Shown: one piece after another, positions 17,141 to 25,943 of the stretch
Position numbering within the stretch: position 1 is the first letter of the stretch
Layout of the letters: each line of letters starts with the position of its first letter
Source of the DNA: Paracoccus versutus
Lineage (GTDB): Bacteria > Pseudomonadota > Alphaproteobacteria > Rhodobacterales > Rhodobacteraceae
NCBI RefSeq assembly: GCF_000763885.1
Contig: NZ_JRKO01000001.1
Location: forward strand, 89,501-153,500
Length of the DNA: 64,000 nucleotides
Reading direction: 5' to 3'
Notes under the pieces: generated by a model
What the model saw: only the letters and a program-made list of their open reading frames with translations
What the model was told of the DNA's origin: nothing
The model's database searches: none
Translations under genes and position numbers: made by a program

Positions 17141-17826
17141 ACATCTTCAAACGACCGACGACCCACTATGGCAAGGTGCCGGAGCCGGAGACGCCTTATC
17201 AGCGCGCCGCGCAGGTCTGGGACGAGCGCATCGGTTCGGCCCGCGTGCAAGCGAGGAACTGGCGCTATATCGCCTTCGGCTCGCTGATCCTGTCCGCAGG
17301 CTTCGCTTCGGCGCTGGTCTGGCAGTCGGCGCAGGGGACGGTGGTGCCCTGGGTGGTGGAGGTCGACAATCTCGGCCAGGCGCAGACCGTCTCGGCCGCG
17401 AATGCCGACTATCGCCCGACCGATCCGCAGGTCGCCTTCCATCTCGGCCGCTTCATCGAGCAGGTCCGCGCAATACCGGCCGACGCCATCATCGTCCGCC
17501 AGAACTGGCTTCGCGCCTACGAGTTCACCACGGATCGCGGCGCGGCGGCGCTCAACGACTATGCCCGCGCCAATGATCCATTCAGCCGTGTCGGTCGCCA
17601 GCAGGTCGCCGTTGAGGTCTCAAGCGTCATCCGGGCCTCGCCCGACAGTTTCCGCGTGGCGTGGATGGAGCGGCACTATGAGAACGGCCAGCTTTCCACG
17701 ACCGAGCGATGGACCGCGATCCTGACCATCGTGCTCCAGACCCCGCGCACCGCCGATCGGCTGCGTGCCAATCCACTCGGAATCTATGTCAACGCGATCA
17801 ATTGGTCGCGGGAGATGAGTCAATGA
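17137..17826 (+). CDS. trbF: TrbF conjugal-transfer protein (VirB8-like)
   Basis: A 229-residue bitopic protein: short cytoplasmic tail, one transmembrane helix (about 46-63, IAFGSLILSAGFASALVW), then a periplasmic VirB8 domain with VPWVVEVDNLGQ and the C-terminal WSREM typical of TrbF. It is a core assembly factor of the transfer channel. ATGA overlaps on both sides. Confidence 0.95.
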   Translation: MNIFKRPTTHYGKVPEPETPYQRAAQVWDERIGSARVQARNWRYIAFGSLILSAGFASALVWQSAQGTVVPWVVEVDNLGQAQTVSAANADYRPTDPQVAFHLGRFIEQVRAIPADAIIVRQNWLRAYEFTTDRGAAALNDYARANDPFSRVGRQQVAVEVSSVIRASPDSFRVAWMERHYENGQLSTTERWTAILTIVLQTPRTADRLRANPLGIYVNAINWSREMSQ

Positions 17827-18851
17827 ATTCTTCGACTTTCCGTAAAGCCGCGTTTCCGGCTTTCCGTAAACTTGGCCTTCCGGCTTTGCTGCTTTCTGCC
17901 ACCATGCTGGCCGGCTGCGCTACCAACCGGACACCGCAATTCAGCTACGACGCCCATGTGCCGCCACTGCCGACCGTTCAAACGGCCACGACCGACGACC
18001 GGCCCCGGCCGCTCCATGTCCCACCGGCCTGGACCGTGGCTCGGGGCGGCACCGCCGCTGGCACGCCCGATGGCCGCGTCGAGAACGCCAATGCCGCCGC
18101 CCGCGTCGAGCCGCGTAGGGAAGGCTACTACAACGCCATCCAAATCTATCCATGGAGCGAAGGCGCGCTCTATCAGGTCTATGCAGCGCCCGGACAAATC
18201 ACCAATATCGCACTGGAGCCGGGTGAGAACCTGACCGGAGCGGGGCCGATCGCAGCCGGTGATACCACGCGCTGGATCATCGGTGATACGGAATCCGGTT
18301 CGGGCACCAACCGTCGTGTTCATATCCTCGTCAAGCCGACACGAGACGATATATCGACCAATCTCGTGATCACCACCGATCGACGGGTTTACACGATCGA
18401 GCTGCGTGCGCGGGAAGCGCTCTATATGCCCTCTGTGGCATGGGCTTATCCTGCACCGCCGCCGGGAAGCCGTGTCACCACGCCATCGGCGCCGATCATT
18501 CCGGCCGAGGCGGCGAGGAACTATCGCTATGCATTGCAGGTGCGGGGCGACAGCCCGCCATGGCGACCGATTTCCGTCTTCGACGACGGCAGGCGGGTCT
18601 ATGTCGTCTTCCCGCGCGGGATTGTGCAGGGCGAGATGCCGCCGATCTTCGTGCTCGGCGCGGATGGCGAGCCGCAGATCGTCAATTCCCGCATTCATCA
18701 GAACGTGCTGATCGTGGACCGCCTGTTCGGGGCGGCCGAGCTGCGCCTTGGCAGCGGCGACCGTCAGCAGGTCGTCAGGATCGTCCGCATGGAACAGACG
18801 CAGGCGGCCACGCAACCGGCCGGCACGTTCACGGGAGGATCGTCCTCATGA
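17823..18851 (+). CDS. trbG: TrbG outer-membrane-complex lipoprotein (VirB9-like)
   Basis: A 342-residue lipoprotein with a signal peptide ending in the lipobox LAGC, then a VirB9/CagX-type domain (EGALYQVYAAPGQITNIALEP, with the later YRYALQVRG and VYVVFPRG). It joins TrbI to build the outer-membrane ring. The signal region contains two near-identical FRK-containing repeats encoded by a duplicated TTTCCGTAAA. ATGA overlap with trbF and with trbI. Confidence 0.94.
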   Translation: MNSSTFRKAAFPAFRKLGLPALLLSATMLAGCATNRTPQFSYDAHVPPLPTVQTATTDDRPRPLHVPPAWTVARGGTAAGTPDGRVENANAAARVEPRREGYYNAIQIYPWSEGALYQVYAAPGQITNIALEPGENLTGAGPIAAGDTTRWIIGDTESGSGTNRRVHILVKPTRDDISTNLVITTDRRVYTIELRAREALYMPSVAWAYPAPPPGSRVTTPSAPIIPAEAARNYRYALQVRGDSPPWRPISVFDDGRRVYVVFPRGIVQGEMPPIFVLGADGEPQIVNSRIHQNVLIVDRLFGAAELRLGSGDRQQVVRIVRMEQTQAATQPAGTFTGGSSS

Positions 18852-19975
18852 GCAAGACCGACACCGCCGCGCCCATGCGGCTGCGCGCAGAAGCCCCCCG
18901 CGTCACCCGCCTATCCCGCAAGATGCTGGCTGGCGTCGGAGCCGTCGCCCTGCTCGGCATCGGCGGGGCGCTGATCTACGCACTCCAGACCCGCGATGCT
19001 GCGCCGGGTGGCGGCGAACTCTATTCGACGGAGAATCGGCCCACGGCGGACGGCCTGGCCGGCCTGCCGAGTGACTATAGCGGCCCGGTCCTTGGCCCCG
19101 CGCTGCCGGGTGATCTCGGTCGTCCGATCCTTGAGGCGCAGAACCGGGGCCAGCCAGTTGCCGCACCCGCCATCACCGCGCCAGCGGTCGATCCCGAAGA
19201 ACGGCGCCGTCTTGCAGAGGAAGAAGCTGCACGGTTGAGCCACGTCTTTTTCCAGTCCGGCCCTCACACGGGAGCACCGGCAGGAACGGCTATGGCCGGC
19301 CTGGCTGGTCTCGGGGCGCAGCCGGATGCGGCAGGGCAGAACCGCCACGCGGCTTTCCTCAACGGCCCGGTGGCCCGGCAGACCGTCGCCCCGGATCGCC
19401 TCACGCCCCCGGCATCGCCTTATATTCTTCAGGCGGGCGCCGTCATTCCGGCCGCGCTCATTACCGGCATCCGCTCGGACCTTCCCGGTCAGATCACGGC
19501 GCAAGTGACCGAGAATGTCTATGACAGCCCGACCGGTTCGCTGCTCCTGATCCCGCAGGGAACCCGTATCATCGGCCAGTATGATGATGGCGTGACCTTC
19601 GGCCAACGCCGCGTGCTCCTCGTGTGGAATCGCCTGATCCTGCCTGATGGCCGGTCCATCGTGCTGGAGCGCCTGCCGGGCGCCGACGCCGGCGGCTATG
19701 CCGGTCTTGAGGATGGCGTCGATTATCACTGGTGGGATCTGATGAAGGCGGCTGGCCTATCCACGCTTCTCGGGGTCGGTGCGGAACTGGCAACCAGCGA
19801 CGAAGACCGGCTGATCCGTGCCATCCGCGACGGGGCGCAGGACACCGTCAATCAGGCGGGTCAGCAGATCGTGCAGCGCCAGTTGCAGGTTGCGCCGACA
19901 TTGACGATCCGGCCGGGCTTCCCGGTCAGGATCATCGTCACTCGCGATTTAGTGCTCCAGCCGACAGGAGGTTGA
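18848..19975 (+). CDS. trbI: TrbI conjugal-transfer protein (VirB10-like)
   Basis: A 375-residue VirB10-family protein. A single helix near the N-terminus (about 26-45, MLAGVGAVALLGIGGALIYAL) is followed by a Pro-rich stretch and the C-terminal beta-barrel domain, with ILQAGAVIPAALITGIRSD and LLIPQGTRIIGQYD as family signatures. It spans both membranes and links TrbE/TrbB energy to the outer ring. The ATG overlaps the trbG TGA. Confidence 0.95.
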   Translation: MSKTDTAAPMRLRAEAPRVTRLSRKMLAGVGAVALLGIGGALIYALQTRDAAPGGGELYSTENRPTADGLAGLPSDYSGPVLGPALPGDLGRPILEAQNRGQPVAAPAITAPAVDPEERRRLAEEEAARLSHVFFQSGPHTGAPAGTAMAGLAGLGAQPDAAGQNRHAAFLNGPVARQTVAPDRLTPPASPYILQAGAVIPAALITGIRSDLPGQITAQVTENVYDSPTGSLLLIPQGTRIIGQYDDGVTFGQRRVLLVWNRLILPDGRSIVLERLPGADAGGYAGLEDGVDYHWWDLMKAAGLSTLLGVGAELATSDEDRLIRAIRDGAQDTVNQAGQQIVQRQLQVAPTLTIRPGFPVRIIVTRDLVLQPTGG

Positions 19976-19977
19976 TC

Positions 19978-20217
19978 ATGACCAAGTTGAAACTTGGCCC
20001 GCTGCCCGACGACAAGCCCGTGAAGGTCACACTGGAACTGCCCGCGACGCTTAACCGCGATCTGATCGACTACGCCGATGTGCTGGCCCGTGAAACCGGC
20101 AAGCCCGTCGCCGATCCCTTGAAGCTGATCGTGCCGATGCTGGAGCGGTTCATCGCTACGGACCGCGGGTTTAGAAAGGCTAAGCGCTCGATATCGCCTG
20201 CGAGTAGTCAGAGCTGA
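19978..20217 (+). CDS. DUF2274 family protein (trbI-linked)
   Basis: A 79-residue cytoplasmic protein starting MTKLKLGPLPDDKPVKV with a good GGAGG ribosome site. DUF2274 genes regularly follow trbI in Tn4371-like elements, which supports the family call and the element type. The middle part (LPATLNRDLIDYADVLARE) looks like a ribbon-helix-helix-style helix pair, but no function is known. Its last 38 bases overlap the 3' end of the convergent LysR gene. Confidence 0.85.
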   Translation: MTKLKLGPLPDDKPVKVTLELPATLNRDLIDYADVLARETGKPVADPLKLIVPMLERFIATDRGFRKAKRSISPASSQS

Positions 20218-21115
20218 CGGCGATTGCCCTTGCCAGACTGAGTAGCCGACGAAAGGCGGGGTTATCATTGTTAGTCGACCACACCGCTGAGAATGGCAAC
20301 AACTCGCCGACGATTGCCTTGTAAACCACCCCAGCGAACCGTGCTGATGTCATGGCCTCGCTCACGACAGTCAATCCTTGACCGAGTGCGACGAGAGCAA
20401 TGAGATTGTCTCGGCTGGTGTGTTGTACTTTTATTTCGGGATGTCTGCCGAGGTCAGCCAGATATCGAACAAGATAGGCGTGGATCTCTTGTCCTGGCGC
20501 TGTCTCGCTCACAATGAACGTTTCGTCGTGCAGATCACGCCATTCAAGTTCTTTCCGATTGGCCAATGGATGGTGGGCGGGCAGAACTGCAAATACGCGC
20601 TCCTCCCACAGGGGGGTTCGCTCGCACCCCGGCCAATCTCGTGTGCCGGCGACAAAGGCTACATCGAGGCTGAGATTTCGGATTGCTACAACGTGGTCTG
20701 CGGGGTTCCCGTCGACCAACTCTATTGTTACCTGCCCGTGGCGTTGACCGAAGGTGCCCAACAGTTCCGCGAGGAAGCCGGAAGCGATTGAGGAATAAAC
20801 GCCAATACGGATTCGACCCTGCTCGGAGCGACCCGCAAGCGCCACGTCGTATGCGCCTTCTGCGATGCTCCGAATAGCTTCCCGTGCGCGCCTCAGGAAG
20901 CGTCGGCCCGCATAGGTTTGAGACACGCCCCAGGAATGTCGGTGAAAAAGTGACGCTCCAATCTGGTCCTCAAGGTCGGCGATGCACCGGCTGACTGCCG
21001 ACTGTGAGATGCCCAGGCCAATTCCCGCCTTGCGAAAACTGCCCTGTTCGGCCGCCGCCAGGAAATATCTAAGATGGCAAAGCTCGATTGCCTCAACAGT
21101 TTTCGACAGCACCAT
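20180..21115 (-). CDS. LysR-family transcriptional regulator
   Basis: A 311-residue regulator with the LysR helix-turn-helix (LRYFLAAAEQGSFRKAG, GISQSAVSRCIADLE) and a periplasmic-binding-fold effector domain. A LysR gene convergent with the trbI-DUF2274 end is common in Tn4371-like elements, so it may belong to the element rather than to the redox genes. Its 3' end overlaps the DUF2274 gene by 38 bases. Target and ligand unknown. Confidence 0.9.
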   Translation of the reverse strand: MVLSKTVEAIELCHLRYFLAAAEQGSFRKAGIGLGISQSAVSRCIADLEDQIGASLFHRHSWGVSQTYAGRRFLRRAREAIRSIAEGAYDVALAGRSEQGRIRIGVYSSIASGFLAELLGTFGQRHGQVTIELVDGNPADHVVAIRNLSLDVAFVAGTRDWPGCERTPLWEERVFAVLPAHHPLANRKELEWRDLHDETFIVSETAPGQEIHAYLVRYLADLGRHPEIKVQHTSRDNLIALVALGQGLTVVSEAMTSARFAGVVYKAIVGELLPFSAVWSTNNDNPAFRRLLSLARAIAVSSDYSQAISSA

Positions 21116-21381
21116 TAGGAGACCCTCGCCAATTTTGGCTCAAGCAAGCTGTGGTCGTGCTTATGCGAGTCGGGCCAAGCAAGAGTGTCTGCGGGCTCGT
21201 TGCCGGCGCCGCGAACCAGGCATAGTCGCGCCCTCCGGAGCCTTATGTGGTCGCTATTTCCTGCCGGACGCATCCATGGCGTCGTTGATGTAGTGTGTGA
21301 CATGAAACAATTCCCGTTGCGGCCCTATCGACGATCATGGCGTGCATTCAGCGATGGATCTATTCTGCCGCCTCCGGTGCC
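21116..21381. other. Intergenic segment, no feature recognised
   Basis: Between the LysR gene and the TlpA-like gene. A short open frame on the minus strand has no family resemblance or ribosome site. It presumably contains the LysR promoter; I could not place boxes with confidence. Confidence 0.4.
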
Positions 21382-21870
21382 TCACCCGACGGATGCTCCA
21401 AGCGCGTGAACCAAGGCATCCGCCTCCAGCCGAAACCCGTCGTAAACAACGCGGCCGTCGGGCGCGATCACGACAAACCAGGGCGTCCCACCCGTTTGAA
21501 ACGCCTCCATAATTGCCGGCACGGTTTCGCCTCGACCCTCAACGGGAGCAGCGTGCCCAAAGGGAATGCCCAGTCCATATCGTGACTGGTTTTCCCGTAG
21601 GCGGTCGAAGGTGTTCACGTCCGAGCCCTCGAACACCGTCTGCACGGCGGCGAAGCCAACGCCTTTGTTTCCGAGATTTTCTAAAAGTGTCACAAGCGTG
21701 GGAAAACCGTGTGTGTGACACCCGGCGCACCAGTCTTGAAAGAAATACAGGATCTTGAAGCCCGTACCCAGTTCTTCCAGAGACAGCGGATCACGCTGAT
21801 TGCCATTCCCATCGATCCACTGAACATTCTCCAACGGCGGAGATGGCGACCCTACAATTCCAGTTTTCAT
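21382..21870 (-). CDS. TlpA/AhpC-like thioredoxin-fold protein
   Basis: A 162-residue thioredoxin-fold protein with the redox motif WCAGCH (after LYFFQD) and the cis-proline region GTPWFVVIAPDGR. No signal peptide is seen, so it is likely cytoplasmic. The WCxxC-type site, with a histidine after the second cysteine, suggests a disulfide reductase or a peroxiredoxin-like role. It lies downstream of msrB-msrA on the same strand, where it could recycle the methionine sulfoxide reductases. Confidence 0.8.
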   Translation of the reverse strand: MKTGIVGSPSPPLENVQWIDGNGNQRDPLSLEELGTGFKILYFFQDWCAGCHTHGFPTLVTLLENLGNKGVGFAAVQTVFEGSDVNTFDRLRENQSRYGLGIPFGHAAPVEGRGETVPAIMEAFQTGGTPWFVVIAPDGRVVYDGFRLEADALVHALGASVG

Positions 21871-21921
21871 GATGTTCTCCCGTTGGTGGCTCGCGGCATT
21901 GCACCGCGAGCCACATACCTG

Positions 21922-22434
21922 TTAGGCCGCCGTGTCTGTTCGGCGCGGCAGAACCCAGTTGGGGCGCGCGAAATGGCACGAGTATCCGTGCGGGATGCGC
22001 TCCAGGTAATCCTGGTGTTCCGGCTCGGCTTCCCAGAAGTCACCTACCGGCTCCACCTCCGTGACCACCTTGCCGGGCCACAAGCCGGAAGCTTCGACGT
22101 CCGCGATCGTATCCAGAGCAACATTCTTCTGTTCGTCACTCGTGAAGTAGATCGCTGAGCGATAGCTCTTACCGAAGTCATTGCCCTGCTGATCCAGCGT
22201 GGTCGGATCATGGATCTGGAAAAAGAACTCCAGCAGTCGGCGATAGCTGATTTTCTGAGGATCGAAGATGATCTCGATCGCCTCGGCATGCGTTCCGTGA
22301 TTGCGATAGGTCGCATTGGGCACGTCCCCGCCGGTATAACCGACTCTCGTTGAGATCACGCCCCACTTCTTTCGAATGAGATCCTGCATGCCCCAAAAGC
22401 AGCCACCAGCCAGTACAGCACGTTCGGTTGTCAT
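21922..22434 (-). CDS. msrA: Peptide-methionine (S)-S-oxide reductase MsrA
   Basis: A 170-residue repair enzyme with the catalytic motif GGCFWG (Cys12) close to the N-terminus, the GYTGG and [11 protein letters not shown] blocks, and [15 protein letters not shown]. It reduces the S-epimer of methionine sulfoxide. Its ATG follows the msrB stop codon with no gap, so the two are a tightly coupled pair. No resolving-Cys-rich tail is present, implying external reductant. Confidence 0.95.
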   Translation of the reverse strand: MTTERAVLAGGCFWGMQDLIRKKWGVISTRVGYTGGDVPNATYRNHGTHAEAIEIIFDPQKISYRRLLEFFFQIHDPTTLDQQGNDFGKSYRSAIYFTSDEQKNVALDTIADVEASGLWPGKVVTEVEPVGDFWEAEPEHQDYLERIPHGYSCHFARPNWVLPRRTDTAA

Positions 22435-22881
22435 CTAGATATCCTCTACCTGGTTGAGATAGTCACCGTATCCTTGCGCCTCCATCTCCTCGCGTGGGAT
22501 GAAGCGCAGCGACGCGGAATTGATGCAGTAGCGCAAGCCGCCACGGTCGGTCGGCCCGTCAGGGAAGACGTGGCCAAGATGGCTATCGCCATGTGTCGAG
22601 CGCACTTCCGTGCGGACCATGCCGTGACTGGTGTCACGCAGCTCGTTGATGTTCAGCGGCTCGATCGGCTTCGTGAAGCTGGGCCAGCCACAACCGGACT
22701 CGAATTTGTCCGACGATGCGAACAAAGGTTCACCCGAGACGATGTCGACGTAGATGCCGGCCTCATCATTGTGGAGAAGAGCACCGGTGCCCGGCCGCTC
22801 GGTGCCGCTTTGCTGCGTCACCCGGTATTCCTCGGGTGAGAGCCTTGCGATCGCGGCGTCTGTTTTCTTGTATGTAGCCAT
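22435..22881 (-). CDS. msrB: Peptide-methionine (R)-S-oxide reductase MsrB
   Basis: A 148-residue enzyme for the R-epimer, with [21 protein letters not shown] and the catalytic [11 protein letters not shown]. The two CxxC zinc pairs of many MsrB proteins are missing (the first is IVSGEPLF), so this is the zinc-free form. The ATG at 22881 has AAGGAG seven bases upstream. First gene of msrB-msrA and probably tlpA. Confidence 0.95.
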   Translation of the reverse strand: MATYKKTDAAIARLSPEEYRVTQQSGTERPGTGALLHNDEAGIYVDIVSGEPLFASSDKFESGCGWPSFTKPIEPLNINELRDTSHGMVRTEVRSTHGDSHLGHVFPDGPTDRGGLRYCINSASLRFIPREEMEAQGYGDYLNQVEDI

Positions 22882-23008
22882 GTTTTTCTCCTTCGAATGT
22901 CTGCCGCTAAAGTGGCTATTCAATCCGAAGGTGTCCAATACGGCACGGCTATAGTTTCAATGCTTCGCCTCAGTGTTGCCAGCGGTCAAGCCAACGCGAT
23001 GGTCTACA

Positions 23009-23881
23009 CTACCACCCATGGCGTTCGACCAGCATTCGAAGCTGGCGCAGGACCGCCGCTGTTCCTGAGCCAGAAACTGACTGGAAACCGATCGTCCGGG
23101 TAAGGTCGAGCGTTTCAACCGGGCGAAGGGTCAGGCCGGCGACGATGGCCGAGTTTTCGGGCAGCATGCAGACACCGGCGCCTTCGGCCACCGCCTGCTG
23201 GATTAGATCCTCCCGTTCAGATCTTAGCCGCGGGACCATGACGATAGCGCGTTCGCGAAGATGCTCGTTGACGCGAGAGCGAAATTCACAATGAAGGCGA
23301 TCAAGATAAGGTTGCTCAGCGAGTTCGGCGAGCGAGATCACTTCCCGACCGGCTAAAGGGTGCTGCTCCGCCATGGCCAATAACAGCCGCTCGCGGAACA
23401 TCTCAGCGGTGGCGATCTTGGCGTTACCCGCCATCGGATCGGAACAGAAGCAGCCATCGAGCCGACCGCTCAGCAGACACTCAACGGCCTCTTCGCGGGT
23501 GATCGGCCGGACAACCAGTTCGAGCATTGGCAACTGTTGCAGGGCATGGGCGATGAACCCAGTGATTAGCCTTGGTGCAATCGTGTTGACGACGCCCACG
23601 GTTAACGTCTCTCGTCTTCCCCGAACCCGATTGAGGGAGAGTGCGCGGACCCGCTGTTCACCTTCCGCTATCGAAGCAAACTCTGAACGGATATCACGGC
23701 CTAGAGCTGTGAGACGGCTGTCTTTCCCATCACGATAAACCAGGGTGCCACCCAGTTCCTCCTCAAGTCGTTGGATCGCGCGTGTGAGCGTGGGTTGCGA
23801 AACACCGCTGCGCATGGCCGCTTCGGTGAAGTTCAGAGAATCCGCCAGATTCAGGAAATATCGTATCTGATTGAACTCCAT
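23009..23881 (-). CDS. LysR-family transcriptional regulator (second)
   Basis: A 290-residue regulator with the helix-turn-helix MEFNQIRYFLNLADSLNFTEA and GVSQPTLTRAIQRLEEELG, and the usual effector domain, which carries a cysteine pair in DGCFCSDP that could be redox-active as in OxyR-like members. It lies 17 bases after the MarR gene on the same strand and 127 bases upstream of msrB, so it is placed to control the msr genes. Start at the ATG used by most LysR proteins; the longer frame overlaps marR. Confidence 0.9.
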   Translation of the reverse strand: MEFNQIRYFLNLADSLNFTEAAMRSGVSQPTLTRAIQRLEEELGGTLVYRDGKDSRLTALGRDIRSEFASIAEGEQRVRALSLNRVRGRRETLTVGVVNTIAPRLITGFIAHALQQLPMLELVVRPITREEAVECLLSGRLDGCFCSDPMAGNAKIATAEMFRERLLLAMAEQHPLAGREVISLAELAEQPYLDRLHCEFRSRVNEHLRERAIVMVPRLRSEREDLIQQAVAEGAGVCMLPENSAIVAGLTLRPVETLDLTRTIGFQSVSGSGTAAVLRQLRMLVERHGW

Positions 23882-23898
23882 GCCTACCGCCGTTCTGT

Positions 23899-24426
23899 CT
23901 ATTGTTTCATTACTATGGGGCCGAACGTTTCCATTGGACATGAGGTGCAACGTTTCTCGTCGCAATATCGGCATGTCGTCAGCGCGGAAAGTGGGTCGCT
24001 CGCCAGCGCTGCAACCAAGGTCTCGGCGACACTCTCGAAAGCAGCGAGATGCTCGTGTGGCACGTGTCCGACTGCCCACGTCAGCGCTTCTCGACGATGT
24101 TCCAGCACCTGTTCGCGCTGTTGTTTCGCGCTGGGCGTCAAGACGAGGTTGAAGGCTCGGCGATCAGTGCGTGAAGGGCGTTTCTCGACAAGCCCCCGTT
24201 CTAGCAAACGGTCGACCAACCGGACAGCTCCACCATGCGTGATGGTCAGAACCCGGCTCAACTGTTCGATCGTCATTCCGGGGGCATGACCGATCGCTAC
24301 CAGGGCGGCAACGGTTCCTCCACCGTCCTGCATTGTTTGCGCAATCGCGGCGTGCATGCGGTCGTTTACCCCTACGGCCAAGGCGCCCAGAAGGTTCACC
24401 AGCCGCTCGGAGACGTTTCTATCCAT
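23899..24426 (-). CDS. MarR-family regulator with C-terminal cysteine cluster
   Basis: A 175-residue winged-helix regulator (TIEQLSRVLTITHGGAVRLVDRLLERGLVEK and the wing PSRTDRRAF). Its tail carries four cysteines in CRYC and CTSC, spaced like a zinc knuckle or redox switch, which is unusual for MarR and suits a thiol- or oxidant-sensing role. A GTG at 24441 could add five residues. Divergent from the molybdenum enzyme genes over the dyad at 24455-24469, and followed by a LysR gene. Confidence 0.88.
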   Translation of the reverse strand: MDRNVSERLVNLLGALAVGVNDRMHAAIAQTMQDGGGTVAALVAIGHAPGMTIEQLSRVLTITHGGAVRLVDRLLERGLVEKRPSRTDRRAFNLVLTPSAKQQREQVLEHRREALTWAVGHVPHEHLAAFESVAETLVAALASDPLSALTTCRYCDEKRCTSCPMETFGPIVMKQ

Positions 24427-24454
24427 TGCGCTCTCAGCCACACAGCGTTATAAG

Positions 24455-24469
24455 TATGAGTCAGTCATA
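24455..24469. promoter_or_regulatory. Candidate MarR operator
   Basis: TATGA and TCATA arms around GTCAG, with one further inner pair, in the gap between the MarR gene and the divergent molybdopterin oxidoreductase. MarR proteins typically bind palindromes of this size in their own divergent promoter. TATTAT at 24469-24474 could be a -10 box for the rightward gene. Confidence 0.55.
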
Positions 24470-24567
24470 TATTATCTGCGGCGACAGGTCGAGGTCTGTG
24501 TAAAGCGGCCTTTTCAGGCCGGAACATCTCCGCGCGTGTCGACTCACTAGAAGCAAGGGGACTTCGA

Positions 24568-25173
24568 ATGGCTACCAGAGGGTTCACCGGCCGCCCATCG
24601 GGAGGAGACCAGTCGGAACGGATTCCGCCCGGTCAACATCTTGTCGACTATTTTCCTGTCCTCACCGCAGGGCCGACGCCGAACATCGAGCCGGGGGACT
24701 GGAAATTCACACTCAAGATCGGCCCACGGCCCGTGAAGGCTTGGAATTGGACGGAGTTCAACGCCCTGCCGATGACGAAGATGACGCGCGACATACACTG
24801 CGTGACGTCTTGGTCGAAGCTGAACACCGCATGGGAAGGCGTGCTAATCGACGATATCCTGGCCGATGCTGGCGTGGAGCATCCCACCGATTTTCTTCTC
24901 GCCCACAGCTTCGATGGATATTCGACCAATGTCCCGCTAGCGGATCTTGCGTCGGGAAAGGCGATGGTCGCGTTGAAATATGAAGGCAAAGCGATCCCGC
25001 GTGATCATGGAGGACCCGCCCGCCTGCTCGTTCCACATCTTTACTTCTGGAAGTCTGCAAAATGGGTGAACGGGCTCCAGTTCACTGAACGCGACGAGCC
25101 CGGCTTTTGGGAACTGCGCGGCTATCATATCTACGGCGATCCGTGGAAGGAGCAGCGATATTCCGGTGATTGA
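24568..25173 (+). CDS. Molybdopterin-dependent oxidoreductase (sulfite oxidase/YedY fold), cytoplasmic
   Basis: A 201-residue single-domain molybdoenzyme. The catalytic cysteine that ligates molybdenum is in DIHCVTSWSK, and the cofactor-binding segments FDGYSTNVPL and DHGGPARLLVPHLYFWKSAKW match the oxidoreductase molybdopterin-binding family. Unlike MsrP/YedY it has no Tat signal, so it works in the cytoplasm. Its 3' end overlaps a ferredoxin-reductase-like gene by eight bases; that protein is the likely electron donor. Substrate not determinable; an S-oxide or sulfite is plausible. Confidence 0.87.
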   Translation: MATRGFTGRPSGGDQSERIPPGQHLVDYFPVLTAGPTPNIEPGDWKFTLKIGPRPVKAWNWTEFNALPMTKMTRDIHCVTSWSKLNTAWEGVLIDDILADAGVEHPTDFLLAHSFDGYSTNVPLADLASGKAMVALKYEGKAIPRDHGGPARLLVPHLYFWKSAKWVNGLQFTERDEPGFWELRGYHIYGDPWKEQRYSGD

Positions 25174-25906
25174 GCGTACCACGCCGATCGGTTGGCAGAT
25201 CGGAACGATCTCCGAGATCGTCCAACGCACGCCGAGCATCAAGAGCTTTTTTCTGCGTCTGGCACAGCCTTTCACGCATGTCGCCGGACAGCATGTCGAC
25301 ATTCGACTGACGGCCCCTGATGGATACTCGGCGATGCGAAGCTACTCGATCGCATCCGATCCATCTCGCTCTGACACTATTGAGCTCGTCATCGAAAACC
25401 TGCAGGGCGAGGTCTCTGCCTACTTCCACGACGTCGCCGTCGCTGGAGACGAAATTGAACTGCGCGGTCCTTTAGGGGGCCATTTCTTGTGGCCGGAGCC
25501 AGAAAGCGGCCCGATCCTTTTGATCGGCGCGGGGTCCGGTGTGGCGCCGTTCATGTCGATGATCCGGCACAGGCGTTCAGTCGCGCTTACCGTTCCGACA
25601 GCGCTTCTCCTGTCCGCCCGTACGAGAAACGACGCCCTCTTCGCCGAGGAACTCATTTCCAGCGAAGAAGGCGACCCTAACTTCGCACTGACCCTGGCGA
25701 TTACCCGCGAGGCACCTTGGCGAGCCTCGGATTTTGCGCGTCGGGTGGACGAAGGAATGATCAAGGACGTCGTTGGCCGCATGCCTTCTATGCCTGCGCA
25801 TGTCTTCATCTGCGGATCGAACGGCTTCGTCAATATTGCCGCTGATGGCGTTCTCGCTTCGGGACTGGCCCCGGATGTGATCAAGACTGAGCGGTATGGG
25901 GGGTGA
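25166..25906 (+). CDS. FAD/NAD(P)-binding ferredoxin-reductase-like protein
   Basis: A 246-residue flavoprotein with the FAD motif RSYSIAS and the pyridine-nucleotide motifs GAGSGVAPFMSMI and HVFICGSNGFV. There is no 2Fe-2S domain. It starts with GTG, overlapping the molybdenum enzyme gene, which points to a two-component NAD(P)H-driven reductase or oxidase. Alone it is a generic electron-transfer module; the pairing suggests the partner. Confidence 0.88.
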   Translation: MIERTTPIGWQIGTISEIVQRTPSIKSFFLRLAQPFTHVAGQHVDIRLTAPDGYSAMRSYSIASDPSRSDTIELVIENLQGEVSAYFHDVAVAGDEIELRGPLGGHFLWPEPESGPILLIGAGSGVAPFMSMIRHRRSVALTVPTALLLSARTRNDALFAEELISSEEGDPNFALTLAITREAPWRASDFARRVDEGMIKDVVGRMPSMPAHVFICGSNGFVNIAADGVLASGLAPDVIKTERYGG

Positions 25907-25943
25907 GGGCTCCAGCGGCCGCGTCGCGGATCGCACGGAATAG

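Noticed and set aside
21115-21303. 62-codon minus-strand frame upstream of the LysR gene
   Set aside because: No ribosome site, no recognisable domain, and it abuts the LysR start.
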